Below are positions 1-7,825 of a stretch of 64,000 bases of DNA, piece after piece. The position numbers and the translations under genes were made by a program. The notes beneath the pieces were generated by a model that saw only the letters and a program-made list of their open reading frames with translations, had not been told where the DNA came from and made no database searches. The stretch comes from Wenjunlia vitaminophila DSM 41686. Its GTDB lineage: Bacteria > Actinomycetota > Actinomycetes > Streptomycetales > Streptomycetaceae. Position 1 is the first letter of the stretch. Every line of letters starts with the position of its first letter. Location: positions 51,755 through 115,754 of the forward strand of contig NZ_KB904647.1 in the NCBI RefSeq assembly GCF_000380165.1, written 5' to 3'.

Positions 1-319
1 TCCGGAGCGGGCCAGGGCCGTCAACGCCTCGTGGAGCAGCTCCCCGTGGTCCTCCCACCGTCCGCCGTGCGGCACCAGCAGGCTGACCTCGCGGTCGGCG
101 AACCGGGTGCCGACCGGCGGGGTCCAGCGGGTGTACCGGCCGGGGACCCCACCGCGCCGCTGCCAGCCGTACCTGGCCAGCAGCCCGCTGAGCACCGCGG
201 GATCGACCCACCGCGCGTCGGGCAACTCCTCGAGGGGGCCCTCCCCGTCCGACACCCCCGACCTGGAACCGCCCGGTCTCGAGCCGTCCGGCCGTGAACC
301 CTCCGCACGCGTCCGCATC
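1..319 (-). CDS. Hypothetical protein, 5' part only (runs off the left edge)
   Basis: The reading frame starts with ATG at 319 and stays open to the window edge, giving the first 106 residues. The start sits in a TGATG overlap with the stop of the upstream gene, so the two are almost certainly translationally coupled. The first ~30 residues are a Gly/Arg/Ser-rich unstructured stretch, followed by a compact conserved-looking part with Trp and Tyr residues (GLLARYGWQRRGG, then RYTRWTPP). I do not recognise the family. The existence of the gene rests on the overlap and GC-biased third positions; the function is unknown. Confidence 0.6.
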
Positions 320-884
320 AGGGCCGCCCCCCGGCCCCGACCCGGGCCATGATCTCGGCCAGCGCACGGTCGTCGAAGATCCGCGCGGTGGATATCCGCA
401 CCTGGGTCCTGAGCCGCCCGGTGACCGCGTGGCCGGCCAGGTTGACCCAGTAGCAGCAGTGCCGCAGTTCGAGCCGGTCACGGCCGGCGCGCAGCCAACG
501 TCCCCTGCTCAGCGGGGCGATCATCACGACCAGGATCCTGGGCACCGACACGGGGGTGCGGGCGAGGGCGGCCAGCTCGTCGTTGTCCAGGGTGAGGGTG
601 AAGGACGGCCCCCGGGGCGGCAGGGGGAACTGGTGCGCGTGCGTGAGCCGCACCCTGATCGTCACCTCGTCCTCCACGGCCGGGCCGAGCGAGTCGCGGC
701 TGAGGTACCAGTCGGTGCCGGTGGCCGAGTACGGCCGGGACAGCGTGCACCCGGCGGCCGCGGCCACCGCGTGCAGGTGAGCGGTCTGAAGCGTCTCCAT
801 GCGGTGGGGCGGGGCGGGTACCTCCCGGCACTGCTCGGTCCGCCGGGGGAGAAGCCCGCTGGGGGCGGGCTGCTGGAGAGCCAT
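318..884 (-). CDS. DUF4365-like protein, 188 aa
   Basis: The protein ends in a block (PRILVVMIAP, ELRHCCYWVNL) that resembles the DUF4365 family of actinomycete proteins, a presumed nuclease-like fold of unknown role. A segment around residues 60-110 is rich in beta-strand-like sequence (TIRVRLTHAHQFPL). The ATG at 884 is preceded by a purine-rich AGAAGGAAA at good spacing, which supports this start. Its stop overlaps the next gene's ATG, so both form an operon reading leftward. There is no signal peptide or membrane segment, so it is likely cytoplasmic. The family call is from memory. Confidence 0.6.
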   Translation of the reverse strand: MALQQPAPSGLLPRRTEQCREVPAPPHRMETLQTAHLHAVAAAAGCTLSRPYSATGTDWYLSRDSLGPAVEDEVTIRVRLTHAHQFPLPPRGPSFTLTLDNDELAALARTPVSVPRILVVMIAPLSRGRWLRAGRDRLELRHCCYWVNLAGHAVTGRLRTQVRISTARIFDDRALAEIMARVGAGGRP

Positions 885-1230
885 CGAGTGGGTTTCCTTC
901 TGCCATGGTGACGATGAGTAATCGTCAGGGTGGGTGATCGAACAAACAGTTCGTCACTACTGTTCCTCTCCGTAGGCGCACTACCTCAAACGACTACGGG
1001 ACAACATGATTTGTTAACGCTCGGTCACCCAAGAATCGATGACGGAGAGTCACCATGGCGGGTGAGTGAGGCGGGGCGATCTCCGACGGGCCGGGTGTCC
1101 ACGACCGGGGTCACCCGTGCGGGTGGATTCCGGTGCACGACCCCTTTCGGCCGCCATGCGCTACGCCTATAGTTAGGAACCTAACCGATAGGTGCCTAAT
1201 GGATAGGGACCTAATCGACAGGAGCCGATC
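885..1230. other. Intergenic region between divergent genes
   Basis: No convincing gene lies here. The left two thirds are comparatively AT-rich for this genome (around 930-1020) and probably carry the promoter of the leftward operon. The right end holds the tandem operator described separately. Short open frames here lack coding bias. Confidence 0.6.
1174..1228 (+). promoter_or_regulatory. Four-unit 15-bp operator array upstream of the MarR gene
   Basis: A palindrome TAGGnnCCTA recurs with an exact 15-bp period at 1174, 1189 and 1204. A degenerate fourth copy (CAGGAGCCGA) at 1219 contains the ribosome-binding AGGAG of the MarR gene. The full unit is about TAGGAACCTAACCGA. Dyad sites next to a marR gene are typical autoregulatory operators, so I infer that the MarR protein binds here cooperatively and blocks both promoter and translation start. 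Confidence 0.75.
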
Positions 1231-1776
1231 ATGCCTCGCTCCCGCCGCTCTCCGCCGCACCCAAACCCGAACGAGGCAAACCGCAGGGAAACCCTCGACT
1301 GGATCTTCCAGTCGACGCCCGACCTCAACGTGAACGACGCCGAGTTGGGCGCACTGCTCTTTGCCGGATCAGGGCAACTCGTCCGCACGGTCGAGGATCA
1401 CCTGCACCGATACGGCCTTTCTCCAGGACGGTTCGCGGTGCTCCTCGCTCTGGGGTCCGCCCCCGGAGGTCAGCGCACCCCCTCCGCGCTCGCCGAACGC
1501 ATCGCGGTGAGCCGGCCGACCGTGACGGGGATCGTCGACGGGCTGGTCAACGCCGGGCTGGCGCGCAGATGCGCGGATCCCACCAACCGGCGGAACCAGC
1601 CGGTGGCCCTCACCGAAGAGGGACAGCGGCTGATCGAGGAGACCGTGCCCGACCACTTCCGCCGACTGGCCGCGGCGGTGGGCAGGTTCAGCCCTGCCGA
1701 ACGGGAGACCCTTCGCCAAGCCATGGGTCTCATCAACCGTTTCGGCGACTTCCTACTCGAGGAGAAAGCACCATGA
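1231..1776 (+). CDS. MarR-family transcriptional regulator, 181 aa
   Basis: This is a winged-helix regulator. After a ~30-residue basic, Pro-rich N-terminal tail comes a helical dimerisation segment (LFAGSGQLVRTVEDHL), then the helix-turn-helix (SALAERIAVSRPTVTGIVDGLVNAGLARR) and the wing (DPTNRRNQPVALTEEGQRL) characteristic of MarR. The ATG at 1231 has AGGAG six bases upstream. Its stop overlaps the start of the DUF3179 gene (ATGA), so the two are co-translated. The tandem palindromes just upstream are its likely operator. The ligand is unknown; MarR proteins usually sense phenolics, oxidants or drugs. Confidence 0.9.
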   Translation: MPRSRRSPPHPNPNEANRRETLDWIFQSTPDLNVNDAELGALLFAGSGQLVRTVEDHLHRYGLSPGRFAVLLALGSAPGGQRTPSALAERIAVSRPTVTGIVDGLVNAGLARRCADPTNRRNQPVALTEEGQRLIEETVPDHFRRLAAAVGRFSPAERETLRQAMGLINRFGDFLLEEKAP

Positions 1777-2930
1777 TGCTCGTGCTGATGTATTCATTAG
1801 CGGTGGTGGCCCTCACCATCGGCACAGCCGCGTTCTACCTCGCGCTGGTACCAGCGTTTCCGGTGTCCTGGCTCTACTACCACTACTTCATCCGCAAGCC
1901 CGCGGCCTGGACGCTCCTGGCCGCAGGCGTCGGAATCGCCGTGTGGGAAACCGTCGATGACGGGTTCCCGCTCTCGATGATCGCTCCGCTGTCCCTGTTG
2001 GTGTTGGCGACGTGGCTCACGTACTGGTTCCACCAGGACGTGCAGTTCCCGGCCGTTGACTACCCGGAGATGGCGGAGGACCCGCTGAGCCTGCCGCTGC
2101 GCGGCGAGATGCAGCTCGCGGTGATCGAGTACGGCGGGGTGACCAAGGCGTACCCGCTGGACTACGTCATCCACCACCACATCGTCAACGACCGCTTCGG
2201 CGACAAGATCGTCTCGCTGACCTACTGCGCCCACTGCCGAAGCATCATGCCCTTCGACGTGACCGACATCGGGCCCCTGCTCGTCGGCTCGTTCAAGGAC
2301 ACCAACATGATCGTCGCGGACCGCCGCACCAAGACGTTCTTCCAGCAGGCCACGTTCAAGTCGATCATCGGCAAGCTCCACCCGCACACCCTGAAGTTGA
2401 TCCACTTCCAGGTCCTGTCCTGGACCGACGTCAGGCGCCTCGACCCCATGCCCCAGGTCGCGAAGGTGACCGAGCGGGACGTCAAGGGGATGGACTTCGC
2501 GGTCCCCGGCAGCTACGAGCGGCTCATGTCCAGCAACCACACCCTGGGCCTGCCGAAGAACCGCCGCGACAACACCTTCCCCCCGCGCACCCGTGTCGTG
2601 GGCGTTCTGGAGCCCACCATGCGCCCCTGGTCGTACCTCCGGAACGAACTGCTCCAGCAGCGCGTGGTGAAGAACGAGGACGGCTTCTACATGGTGGCGG
2701 TCAACAGCACCATCAACGCCTTCCAGGGTGAGGTGGACGGCCACGAGGTGAAACTGGCGATCACCGAGGACCTCCAGCTCAGCGACCGGGCCACCGGCAC
2801 CGTGTGGGACCTGCGGGGCCACCGCATCCGCGGTGAACTCCAGTCGAACCTCACCCCCGTCGCCCTGTCCGACGAGTACTGGTTCTCCTGGAAGCTCTAC
2901 CACCCCGACACCAAGCTCATCCGGTTCTGA
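1773..2930 (+). CDS. DUF3179 membrane-anchored protein, 385 aa
   Basis: The N-terminal ~85 residues contain about three hydrophobic segments (LAVVALTIGTAAFYLAL, WTLLAAGVGIAV, SLLVLATWLTYWF). They are followed by a DUF3179 domain recognisable from PLDYVIHHHIVND and a CxxC pair in TYCAHCRS. The CxxC could bind metal or act in redox chemistry, but no function is established for the family. ATG 1773 is chosen because it overlaps the MarR stop and follows GAGGAGAAA; ATG 1776 is an alternative. MarR control implies an inducible stress or detoxification role. This is inference. Confidence 0.8.
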   Translation: MMLVLMYSLAVVALTIGTAAFYLALVPAFPVSWLYYHYFIRKPAAWTLLAAGVGIAVWETVDDGFPLSMIAPLSLLVLATWLTYWFHQDVQFPAVDYPEMAEDPLSLPLRGEMQLAVIEYGGVTKAYPLDYVIHHHIVNDRFGDKIVSLTYCAHCRSIMPFDVTDIGPLLVGSFKDTNMIVADRRTKTFFQQATFKSIIGKLHPHTLKLIHFQVLSWTDVRRLDPMPQVAKVTERDVKGMDFAVPGSYERLMSSNHTLGLPKNRRDNTFPPRTRVVGVLEPTMRPWSYLRNELLQQRVVKNEDGFYMVAVNSTINAFQGEVDGHEVKLAITEDLQLSDRATGTVWDLRGHRIRGELQSNLTPVALSDEYWFSWKLYHPDTKLIRF

Positions 2931-2972
2931 CCGGACACCCTCCCCCTGGGGGTGCACGACGCGAACACGAAC

Positions 2973-3006
2973 AGGGCCCCTACCGATGTCCATCGGTAGG
3001 GGCCCT
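2973..3006. terminator. Perfect 16-bp stem terminator hairpin
   Basis: AGGGCCCCTACCGATG and its exact reverse complement are separated by two bases. The hairpin lies between the rightward DUF3179 gene and the leftward tRNA-Val and can serve both. Confidence 0.85.
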
Positions 3007-3015
3007 GCGACAGCG

Positions 3016-3087
3016 TGGGCGATACTGGGATCGAACCAGTGACCTCTTCGGTGTGAACGAAGCGCTCTCCCGCTGAGCTAATCGCCC
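3016..3087 (-). tRNA. tRNA-Val (CAC)
   Basis: A complete 72-nt cloverleaf reads on the minus strand: acceptor GGGCGAT/ATCGCCC with discriminator A, D-arm GCTC...GAGC, anticodon stem CTTCG/CGAAG around loop TTCACAC (anticodon CAC, reading GUG), and T-arm ACTGG/CCAGT. The 3' CCA is not encoded. An identical copy lies at 3304-3375. Confidence 0.95.
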
Positions 3088-3303
3088 TTGACACGCTGAA
3101 TAATACAGGCCGGGCAGCGCCCGGTCCAAACGCCTTACCCAGTACGGCTCCCAGGCGTCCGCCGGGTCATCGGCCCGGCACGACCCCCGGTCGAAGCACC
3201 CGCGGGAACACCGGCCACCCGAGGAGAGCACCGCCCCGCGACCGCGCACAACAACGAGGACGGCGGTCCACACATCACGTGCGGACCGCCGCCCTCATCC
3301 CGG

Positions 3304-3375
3304 TGGGCGATACTGGGATCGAACCAGTGACCTCTTCGGTGTGAACGAAGCGCTCTCCCGCTGAGCTAATCGCCC
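3304..3375 (-). tRNA. tRNA-Val (CAC), second identical copy
   Basis: This is identical over all 72 bases to the copy at 3016-3087, with the same CAC anticodon and no encoded CCA. The 216-bp spacer between the copies shows no gene. No integrase or element is attached to either, so this is a plain gene duplication. Confidence 0.95.
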
Positions 3376-3430
3376 GGGTGCGGGGAAAACACTACCGCAC
3401 CCGTACGGGTGCTCAGCACCGTCGCAGAGG

Positions 3431-3943
3431 TCAGGGCAGGTGCGGGCCGTACTGCGACAGGTAGATCGCCACCCCACCGCCGGCGAGCAGCAGGCCCACG
3501 ATCAGGAAGACCAGGTTCCTGCGGCGGGTCCGCGGGTCCATCGCCCGACTGGCCGCCCTGGCAGCCTGCTGCTTGGACCAGCGCAGCACCCGCTGCGCCC
3601 AGACGAACTCGGTGCCGAGCACCGCGAGCCCCAGGAAGATCGCCACCCAGCCCGGCCCGGGGAGCACCAGCATGGCGATGCCGGCGACGATGATCGCGAC
3701 ACCGACCAGGAAGACGCCGATCTGCCAGGTGAGGTGGAGGGGCCGGTACCTCTTGACGAACATCGGCGCCCGGGAGCCGAACTCCGGCTTGCCGTCCGCT
3801 CCCGCCACCTTGTCCTCGGCAACCTGAGCGGCGACCTGGACGCCGCTGTCCTTGTACACCCGACCCTCGGCCCCCGTGTCCGGCGAGGCCCCCTCAGAGT
3901 CATCCTCGGGCTTCCCGTGCAGCCCGTCGCTCCCCGTCGTCAT
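3431..3943 (-). CDS. TIGR02611-type PGPGW transmembrane protein, 170 aa
   Basis: The C-terminal half holds the hallmark LVLPGPGWVAIFLGLAVLGTEF, the PGPGW signature of a small membrane protein family whose function is unknown. About three hydrophobic segments are visible: IGVFLVGVAIIVAGIAMLV, the PGPGW segment, and LVFLIVGLLLAGGGVAIYL near the end. Residues 1-60 are acidic, polar and probably disordered in the cytoplasm. The ATG at 3943 has no clear Shine-Dalgarno sequence. The gene is transcribed divergently from ssgB. Confidence 0.85.
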   Translation of the reverse strand: MTTGSDGLHGKPEDDSEGASPDTGAEGRVYKDSGVQVAAQVAEDKVAGADGKPEFGSRAPMFVKRYRPLHLTWQIGVFLVGVAIIVAGIAMLVLPGPGWVAIFLGLAVLGTEFVWAQRVLRWSKQQAARAASRAMDPRTRRRNLVFLIVGLLLAGGGVAIYLSQYGPHLP

Positions 3944-4133
3944 GGTTTCAAAGTTACAGGAGCTTTGCCTTTCACCGGAACGGCGGTTGTCCCAACAAAT
4001 ACACTAAGCCGGACGAGGTACCCGAAGGTTAGCAATCCAGGCAGAGGGGTTTACAACGGCCCTGGAGGTGGCATGTCGATTCCGCCGACGTGCGATTCCC
4101 CGAGCGCACACTGAGCGAAAGGCCATGGCGCTT

Positions 4134-4547
4134 ATGAACACCACGGTCAGCTGCGAGCTGCACCTGCGCCTCGTTGTGTCGAGCGAATCCTCACTGCCCG
4201 TTCCCGCGGGCCTGCGGTACGACACGGCCGACCCCTATGCCGTGCACGCCACCTTCCACACCGGTGCGGACGAGACCGTCGACTGGGTCTTCGCCCGCGA
4301 TCTCCTGGCCGAGGGCCTGCACCGGCCCACCGGCACCGGCGACGTCCGCGTCTGGCCGTCCCGGAGCCACGGCCAGGGCGTCGTATGCATCGCCCTGAGC
4401 TCGCCCGAGGGCGAAGCCCTGCTCGAGGCACCCGCCCGCGCCCTGGAGTCCTTCCTGAAGCGCACCGATGCGGCGGTTCCACCAGGCACCGAGCACCGTC
4501 ACTTCGATCTCGATACCGAGCTCTCGCACATCCTCGCCGAGAGCTGA
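4134..4547 (+). CDS. ssgB: SsgB, SsgA-like sporulation/cell division regulator, 137 aa
   Basis: The protein starts MNTTVSCELHLRLVVSSES and is near-identical, as far as I recall, to SsgB of Streptomyces coelicolor, including its 137-residue length and C-terminal ELSHILAES. SsgB localises to future septum sites in aerial hyphae and recruits FtsZ, starting sporulation-specific division. ATG 4134 (MNTTVS) is chosen because it reproduces the family length and has GAAAGG upstream; an in-frame ATG at 4125 would add three residues. In S. coelicolor the gene is under stress sigma factor control, but I could not assign its promoter here. A strong terminator follows. Confidence 0.95.
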   Translation: MNTTVSCELHLRLVVSSESSLPVPAGLRYDTADPYAVHATFHTGADETVDWVFARDLLAEGLHRPTGTGDVRVWPSRSHGQGVVCIALSSPEGEALLEAPARALESFLKRTDAAVPPGTEHRHFDLDTELSHILAES

Positions 4548-4886
4548 GACCCCGCCCGGCCGTCCGACTCGGGGGTACGGTCCGGGCCCGAGTGCACCCA
4601 CAGCAGCCGCCGCTCACGACACCGCTGGAAGCGAGCCTTGCCGGCGCCGTTGCCCGCGTCCCGTTCCCGGACGCGGGCAACGGCGCCGCACGCGTGCCGG
4701 GCGGAGCCTGCCGCCTCCGGCACACCCCACACCCGCTCGCCGGCACCCCGGCCCCGGGGGCGCCCGTAAGGGCTTCAGCCACGCCGCGACCCGGCCGCAT
4801 ACGGAGCGCGGTCGCCGTGCACGCTACAGTCACCGGGCAGGGCGCATGCCCCTCCACCGCCACCAGACCGGTCAGGGAGCTCATCA
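4548..4886. other. Intergenic region downstream of ssgB
   Basis: There is no supported gene. The region contains the long ssgB terminator at 4642-4688 and the presumed promoter of the CGNR gene. The open frames here are shadows without consistent third-position bias. Confidence 0.6.
4642..4688 (+). terminator. ssgB terminator, 20-bp perfect stem
   Basis: Left arm CGGCGCCGTTGCCCGCGTCC (4642-4661) and its exact reverse complement (4669-4688) enclose a 7-base loop. There is no U-tract, as is usual in Streptomyces terminators. Confidence 0.8.
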
Positions 4887-5474
4887 GTGCTGATCACCCA
4901 TGACACCCGGTGCGCGCTCGACTGCGTGGTCGAGCTGCTCGGTACCGCACCGGAGTGCAACGGGGAAGAGGGACTGCCCGACATCGCCACGCTGCGCGAC
5001 TTCGTCCAGCGTCAGCGGATAAGCGAAGTGGAGGTGGGCGAGCTCAGGGAGCGGGACCTCGCCGCGGTGCGCCGGGCCCGGGAGCGGTTCGCCGCCGTCT
5101 TCCGGGCCCCCACCGACAGCACGGCGGCCGAGCTGATCAACGCCATGGTCGCCGACGCGGGGACCACCCCCCGGCTCACCAACCACGACGAGTACAACTG
5201 GCACATGCACTACTTCTCGCCGGGGGCGACGGTGGCCGACCACCTCGCGGCCGACGGCGGCATGGCGCTGGCCTTCCTGATCGTCGCGGGCGAGCGCGAG
5301 CGACTGCGGCACTGTGACGCCCCGGACTGCCGCAGGGCCTTCGTGGACCTGTCCCGCAACCGCTCCCGCCGGTACTGCGACAGCCGCACCTGCGGCAACC
5401 GGCTACACGTCGCGGCCTACCGGGCACGACGCCGGGAAGCGGCCGTGCCGCCCCCCGCGCAACCAGCCGACTGA
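4887..5474 (+). CDS. CGNR zinc-finger protein with ABATE-type N-terminus, 195 aa
   Basis: The C-terminus carries the CGNR zinc finger: CDAPDCRRAFVDLSRNRSR then YCDSRTCGNRLHVAAYRARRR, with four cysteines placed to bind zinc and basic residues suited to nucleic acid contact. The N-terminal ~130 residues match the stress-associated domain (ABATE) that usually precedes it (RDFVQRQRISEVEVGELRERDLAAV). These proteins are presumed transcription regulators. The GTG at 4887 follows GGGAG. It is a monocistronic gene facing a convergent neighbour. Confidence 0.85.
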   Translation: MLITHDTRCALDCVVELLGTAPECNGEEGLPDIATLRDFVQRQRISEVEVGELRERDLAAVRRARERFAAVFRAPTDSTAAELINAMVADAGTTPRLTNHDEYNWHMHYFSPGATVADHLAADGGMALAFLIVAGERERLRHCDAPDCRRAFVDLSRNRSRRYCDSRTCGNRLHVAAYRARRREAAVPPPAQPAD

Positions 5475-5492
5475 CCGCCCCCAGCGGGCTCC

Positions 5493-5545
5493 CCGCTCCA
5501 GGGGCCCGGAGAACGGGACATTCCGGCCCCCGACCCCTGGAGCGG
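5493..5545. terminator. Nested hairpin between convergent genes
   Basis: CCGCTCCAGGGG (5493-5504) pairs exactly with 5534-5545, and an inner CCGGA/TCCGG pairing lies in the loop. It sits just after the CGNR gene and can terminate both converging transcripts. Confidence 0.65.
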
Positions 5546-5686
5546 CAATATGCGACACCTCATCAGGTGAATACGCGTCAGTGAATAGCGCGGACCGGGA
5601 GCGGCTTCCCGGTCACTTCGACGCCCGTCGAGAGGAATACCGAGATCGTCCGTTATGGATTTCGGGTGCGGGCCGACCGAGATGCC

Positions 5687-6145
5687 TCAGATTCCCCGGC
5701 GCCGAAGAATTTCCTCGATTTCCCGGAAATCCGACAATCCATCATCACGGGAAGACTTCTTGGGCTTCCCGCCGCCGCCCGGCCGCAGGCCCGCCGCCGG
5801 GGTCGTCCCCGCACCCACCGGAGCGGCTCCACGCTCCGCCGCCGGCGGGGTGTCCCCACGCCGGTCCCCCGCGACCCGGGCCACCACGAACAGCACCGCG
5901 GACACCGCGAGCACCGCCATGCCCACCCACACCGTGGAGTCGAAGACCAGGTCCACCGCCCAGTCCCCGACCGCCTCGCCCACGTCCTGCCCGAGCGGCA
6001 GCACGCCGCTCATGTAGAGCCCGACGGGTAGCAGGGACCACGCCGTCAGTCGGACCGCCCGCAGGAACCTGCGGCGGTACGCGTGCAGGAAGGCTATGGC
6101 CAGGCCGGCCCCGGACAGCGCGATGCAGACAGTCGCCGTCAGCAC
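5687..6145 (-). CDS. Small membrane protein, 152 aa
   Basis: The N-terminal ~100 residues form about three or four hydrophobic segments (VLTATVCIALSGAGLAIAFLHAY, LTAWSLLPVGLYMSGVL, VWVGMAVLAVSAVLFVVARV). A polar, Pro/Gly-rich cytoplasmic tail follows, ending in a charged segment (SDFREIEEILRRRGI). Close homologues in Streptomyces are often labelled 'cellulose synthase', but no glycosyltransferase motif is present and the label is unsupported. The GTG at 6145 follows GAGGGGGAC. The function is unknown. Confidence 0.7.
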   Translation of the reverse strand: MLTATVCIALSGAGLAIAFLHAYRRRFLRAVRLTAWSLLPVGLYMSGVLPLGQDVGEAVGDWAVDLVFDSTVWVGMAVLAVSAVLFVVARVAGDRRGDTPPAAERGAAPVGAGTTPAAGLRPGGGGKPKKSSRDDGLSDFREIEEILRRRGI

Positions 6146-6373
6146 GGTGTCCCCCTCGTCTCGTCGTCGCGCTCGCCGTTCCGACAGCGCGCCGGGGCCC
6201 TGCCGCTGCGCCCCGTCCTCCCATCGTGCCTCGGCGAGCGGGTGCGATGCCAGGATCAGACCGGTTCCCGGGGAAATCTCAGGGACGGGCTCCTCCCTGG
6301 GCCCGATCCGCGCCGTCGGCCGACCGCAGGGGTCACTCGGGGTTCCCGGGCGGGGGATGCCACACTGCACGGC

Positions 6374-6877
6374 ATGAGTGATGCCCCGCCCCGCCGCGCC
6401 ACGCTGGACGTCTGGTGCGACCTGCAATGCCCCGACTGCGGCACGGCCCTGGAGGACATCAGGGCCCTGCGCGCCCGTTACGGCGACTCCCTCGTCATCG
6501 AGTTGCGGCACTTCCCGCTCGACAAGCACAAGCACGCCACCGCCGCCGCGCAGGCCGCCGAGGAAGCCTTCGCCCAGGGCAAGGGCTGGCCCTACGTCGA
6601 AGCGGTACTCGGCCGCGTCCAGGAGCTGACCGACCAGGGTGAGACCGCGCTGGTGCAGGTCGCCCGGGAACTCGGCCTCGACGCCAACGAGGTCGATACC
6701 GCGCTGATCGACGGGCGGCACTTCCTCATCGTCGACGCCGACCTCGCCGAGGGCCGGGCCATCGGCGTCACCGGCACACCCACGTACGTGGTGGGCGGCA
6801 CCCGGTTCGACGGCGGCAAGAGCCAGCGGGGCCTGCGGGAGAAGGTCGAGGACGCCATCGACCGGCTGCTCGCCTGA
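6374..6877 (+). CDS. DsbA-like thioredoxin-fold protein with CPDC motif, 167 aa
   Basis: The protein has the DsbA/Thioredoxin_4 layout. An active-site WCDLQCPDC lies near residue 14, a helical insert follows (ATAAAQAAEEAFAQGKGWPYVEAVL), and the cis-proline loop GVTGTPTYVVGG lies near residue 140. It probably catalyses thiol-disulfide exchange, but the absence of a signal peptide argues for a cytoplasmic location. The ATG at 6374 fits the family; the ribosome-binding site is weak. The neighbouring genes face away or converge, so it is probably transcribed alone. Confidence 0.85.
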   Translation: MSDAPPRRATLDVWCDLQCPDCGTALEDIRALRARYGDSLVIELRHFPLDKHKHATAAAQAAEEAFAQGKGWPYVEAVLGRVQELTDQGETALVQVARELGLDANEVDTALIDGRHFLIVDADLAEGRAIGVTGTPTYVVGGTRFDGGKSQRGLREKVEDAIDRLLA

Positions 6878-6928
6878 CCCCCCGGAAGCTGACCCGGGCC
6901 CGGGGGCACCCAGGGGACCAGGACGGAC

Positions 6929-7768
6929 TCAGGACAGCGGCTTCGCCAGGTGGTGGTGGGTGACCTGGAACCCCAGGGACCGGTAGAGGCGGGCGGCGGG
7001 TTCGTTGTCGGCGAAGACGTTCAACCCGAGCTCCGCGACCCCGGCCCGGTGGCACTCGGCCTCGGCCAGCCGCATCAGGGTGCGCCCGTGGCCGCGACCC
7101 CGGTGCTCCGGCTCCACCTCGACGTCGTAGACCCAGGCCTGGTCGGTCCGGTCGGGCCCAGCCAGCCCCAGCCAGAGCACGCCGACCCGCACCCCCGCGC
7201 TGCGCAGCACCCGCAGCACGGCACCCGGGGTGCGCACGCCCTCGGGCAGGAACCTGCGCTGGTCGTCCCGCGCCTTGCTCTCCGCCTGCTCCGCATCCAG
7301 GCCCATCGCCACCAACACCTCGACGTACCCCCGGCGCTGGTCGTCGTTCCAGGCGGCGAACTCCGCGTCGGTCAGCGGGTCCGCGGAACAGCCCGGCGGC
7401 AGCACGGGAACCGGGCGGTCCCGGAGGGACAACGCCATCGTCCGGCTCCGCTCCGAGTAGCCCAACGCCCGGGCCAGCGACAGGCCGGCCGCCTCGGACG
7501 GGGCCACCGACACCTCCACCCGCCCGCAGCCCCAGTGGCGCAGCACCTCCTCGGCGGCGAGCAACGCCACGGTGCCCCTCCCCCGCCGCCGGTCCCCCTC
7601 GTCCACGCGGAGCCCGCCCAGCCGACCCACCAGCCGGCCGAACCGCTCCCTGGCCTCCACCTCGATCTCGCCGACCGGCCGGCCGTTCACGACGATCGCG
7701 TAGCGCCTGCCACGCGACCCGTCCGCCGCACGCCGCTCCGCCTCGCACGGCCGCAGTGTGGTCGTCAT
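6929..7768 (-). CDS. Tandem-GNAT N-acetyltransferase, 279 aa
   Basis: Two GNAT modules are visible. The first, at about residues 20-110, has the acetyl-CoA loop RRRGRGTVALL. The second, at about 190-275, has VYDVEVEPEHRGRGHGRTLM followed by NVFADNEPAARLYRSLGFQ, a canonical motif A/B pair. Only the second loop has the full R/QxxGxG/A sequence, so it is likely the active half. The substrate is unknown. The gene lies 57 bases downstream of the class IV aminotransferase gene on the same strand and may be co-transcribed with it. Confidence 0.85.
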   Translation of the reverse strand: MTTTLRPCEAERRAADGSRGRRYAIVVNGRPVGEIEVEARERFGRLVGRLGGLRVDEGDRRRGRGTVALLAAEEVLRHWGCGRVEVSVAPSEAAGLSLARALGYSERSRTMALSLRDRPVPVLPPGCSADPLTDAEFAAWNDDQRRGYVEVLVAMGLDAEQAESKARDDQRRFLPEGVRTPGAVLRVLRSAGVRVGVLWLGLAGPDRTDQAWVYDVEVEPEHRGRGHGRTLMRLAEAECHRAGVAELGLNVFADNEPAARLYRSLGFQVTHHHLAKPLS

Positions 7769-7825
7769 CGGGCCCTCCCCCTTCTCATCGGTCCGGTCCG
7801 CGCCCCGCCCCCCTCGGGCGGCCGC

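Noticed and set aside
3016..3375. tRNA-Val genes as attachment sites of an integrated element
   Set aside because: No integrase, excisionase or tRNA-end direct repeat bounding foreign genes is present; the second copy is a complete tRNA.
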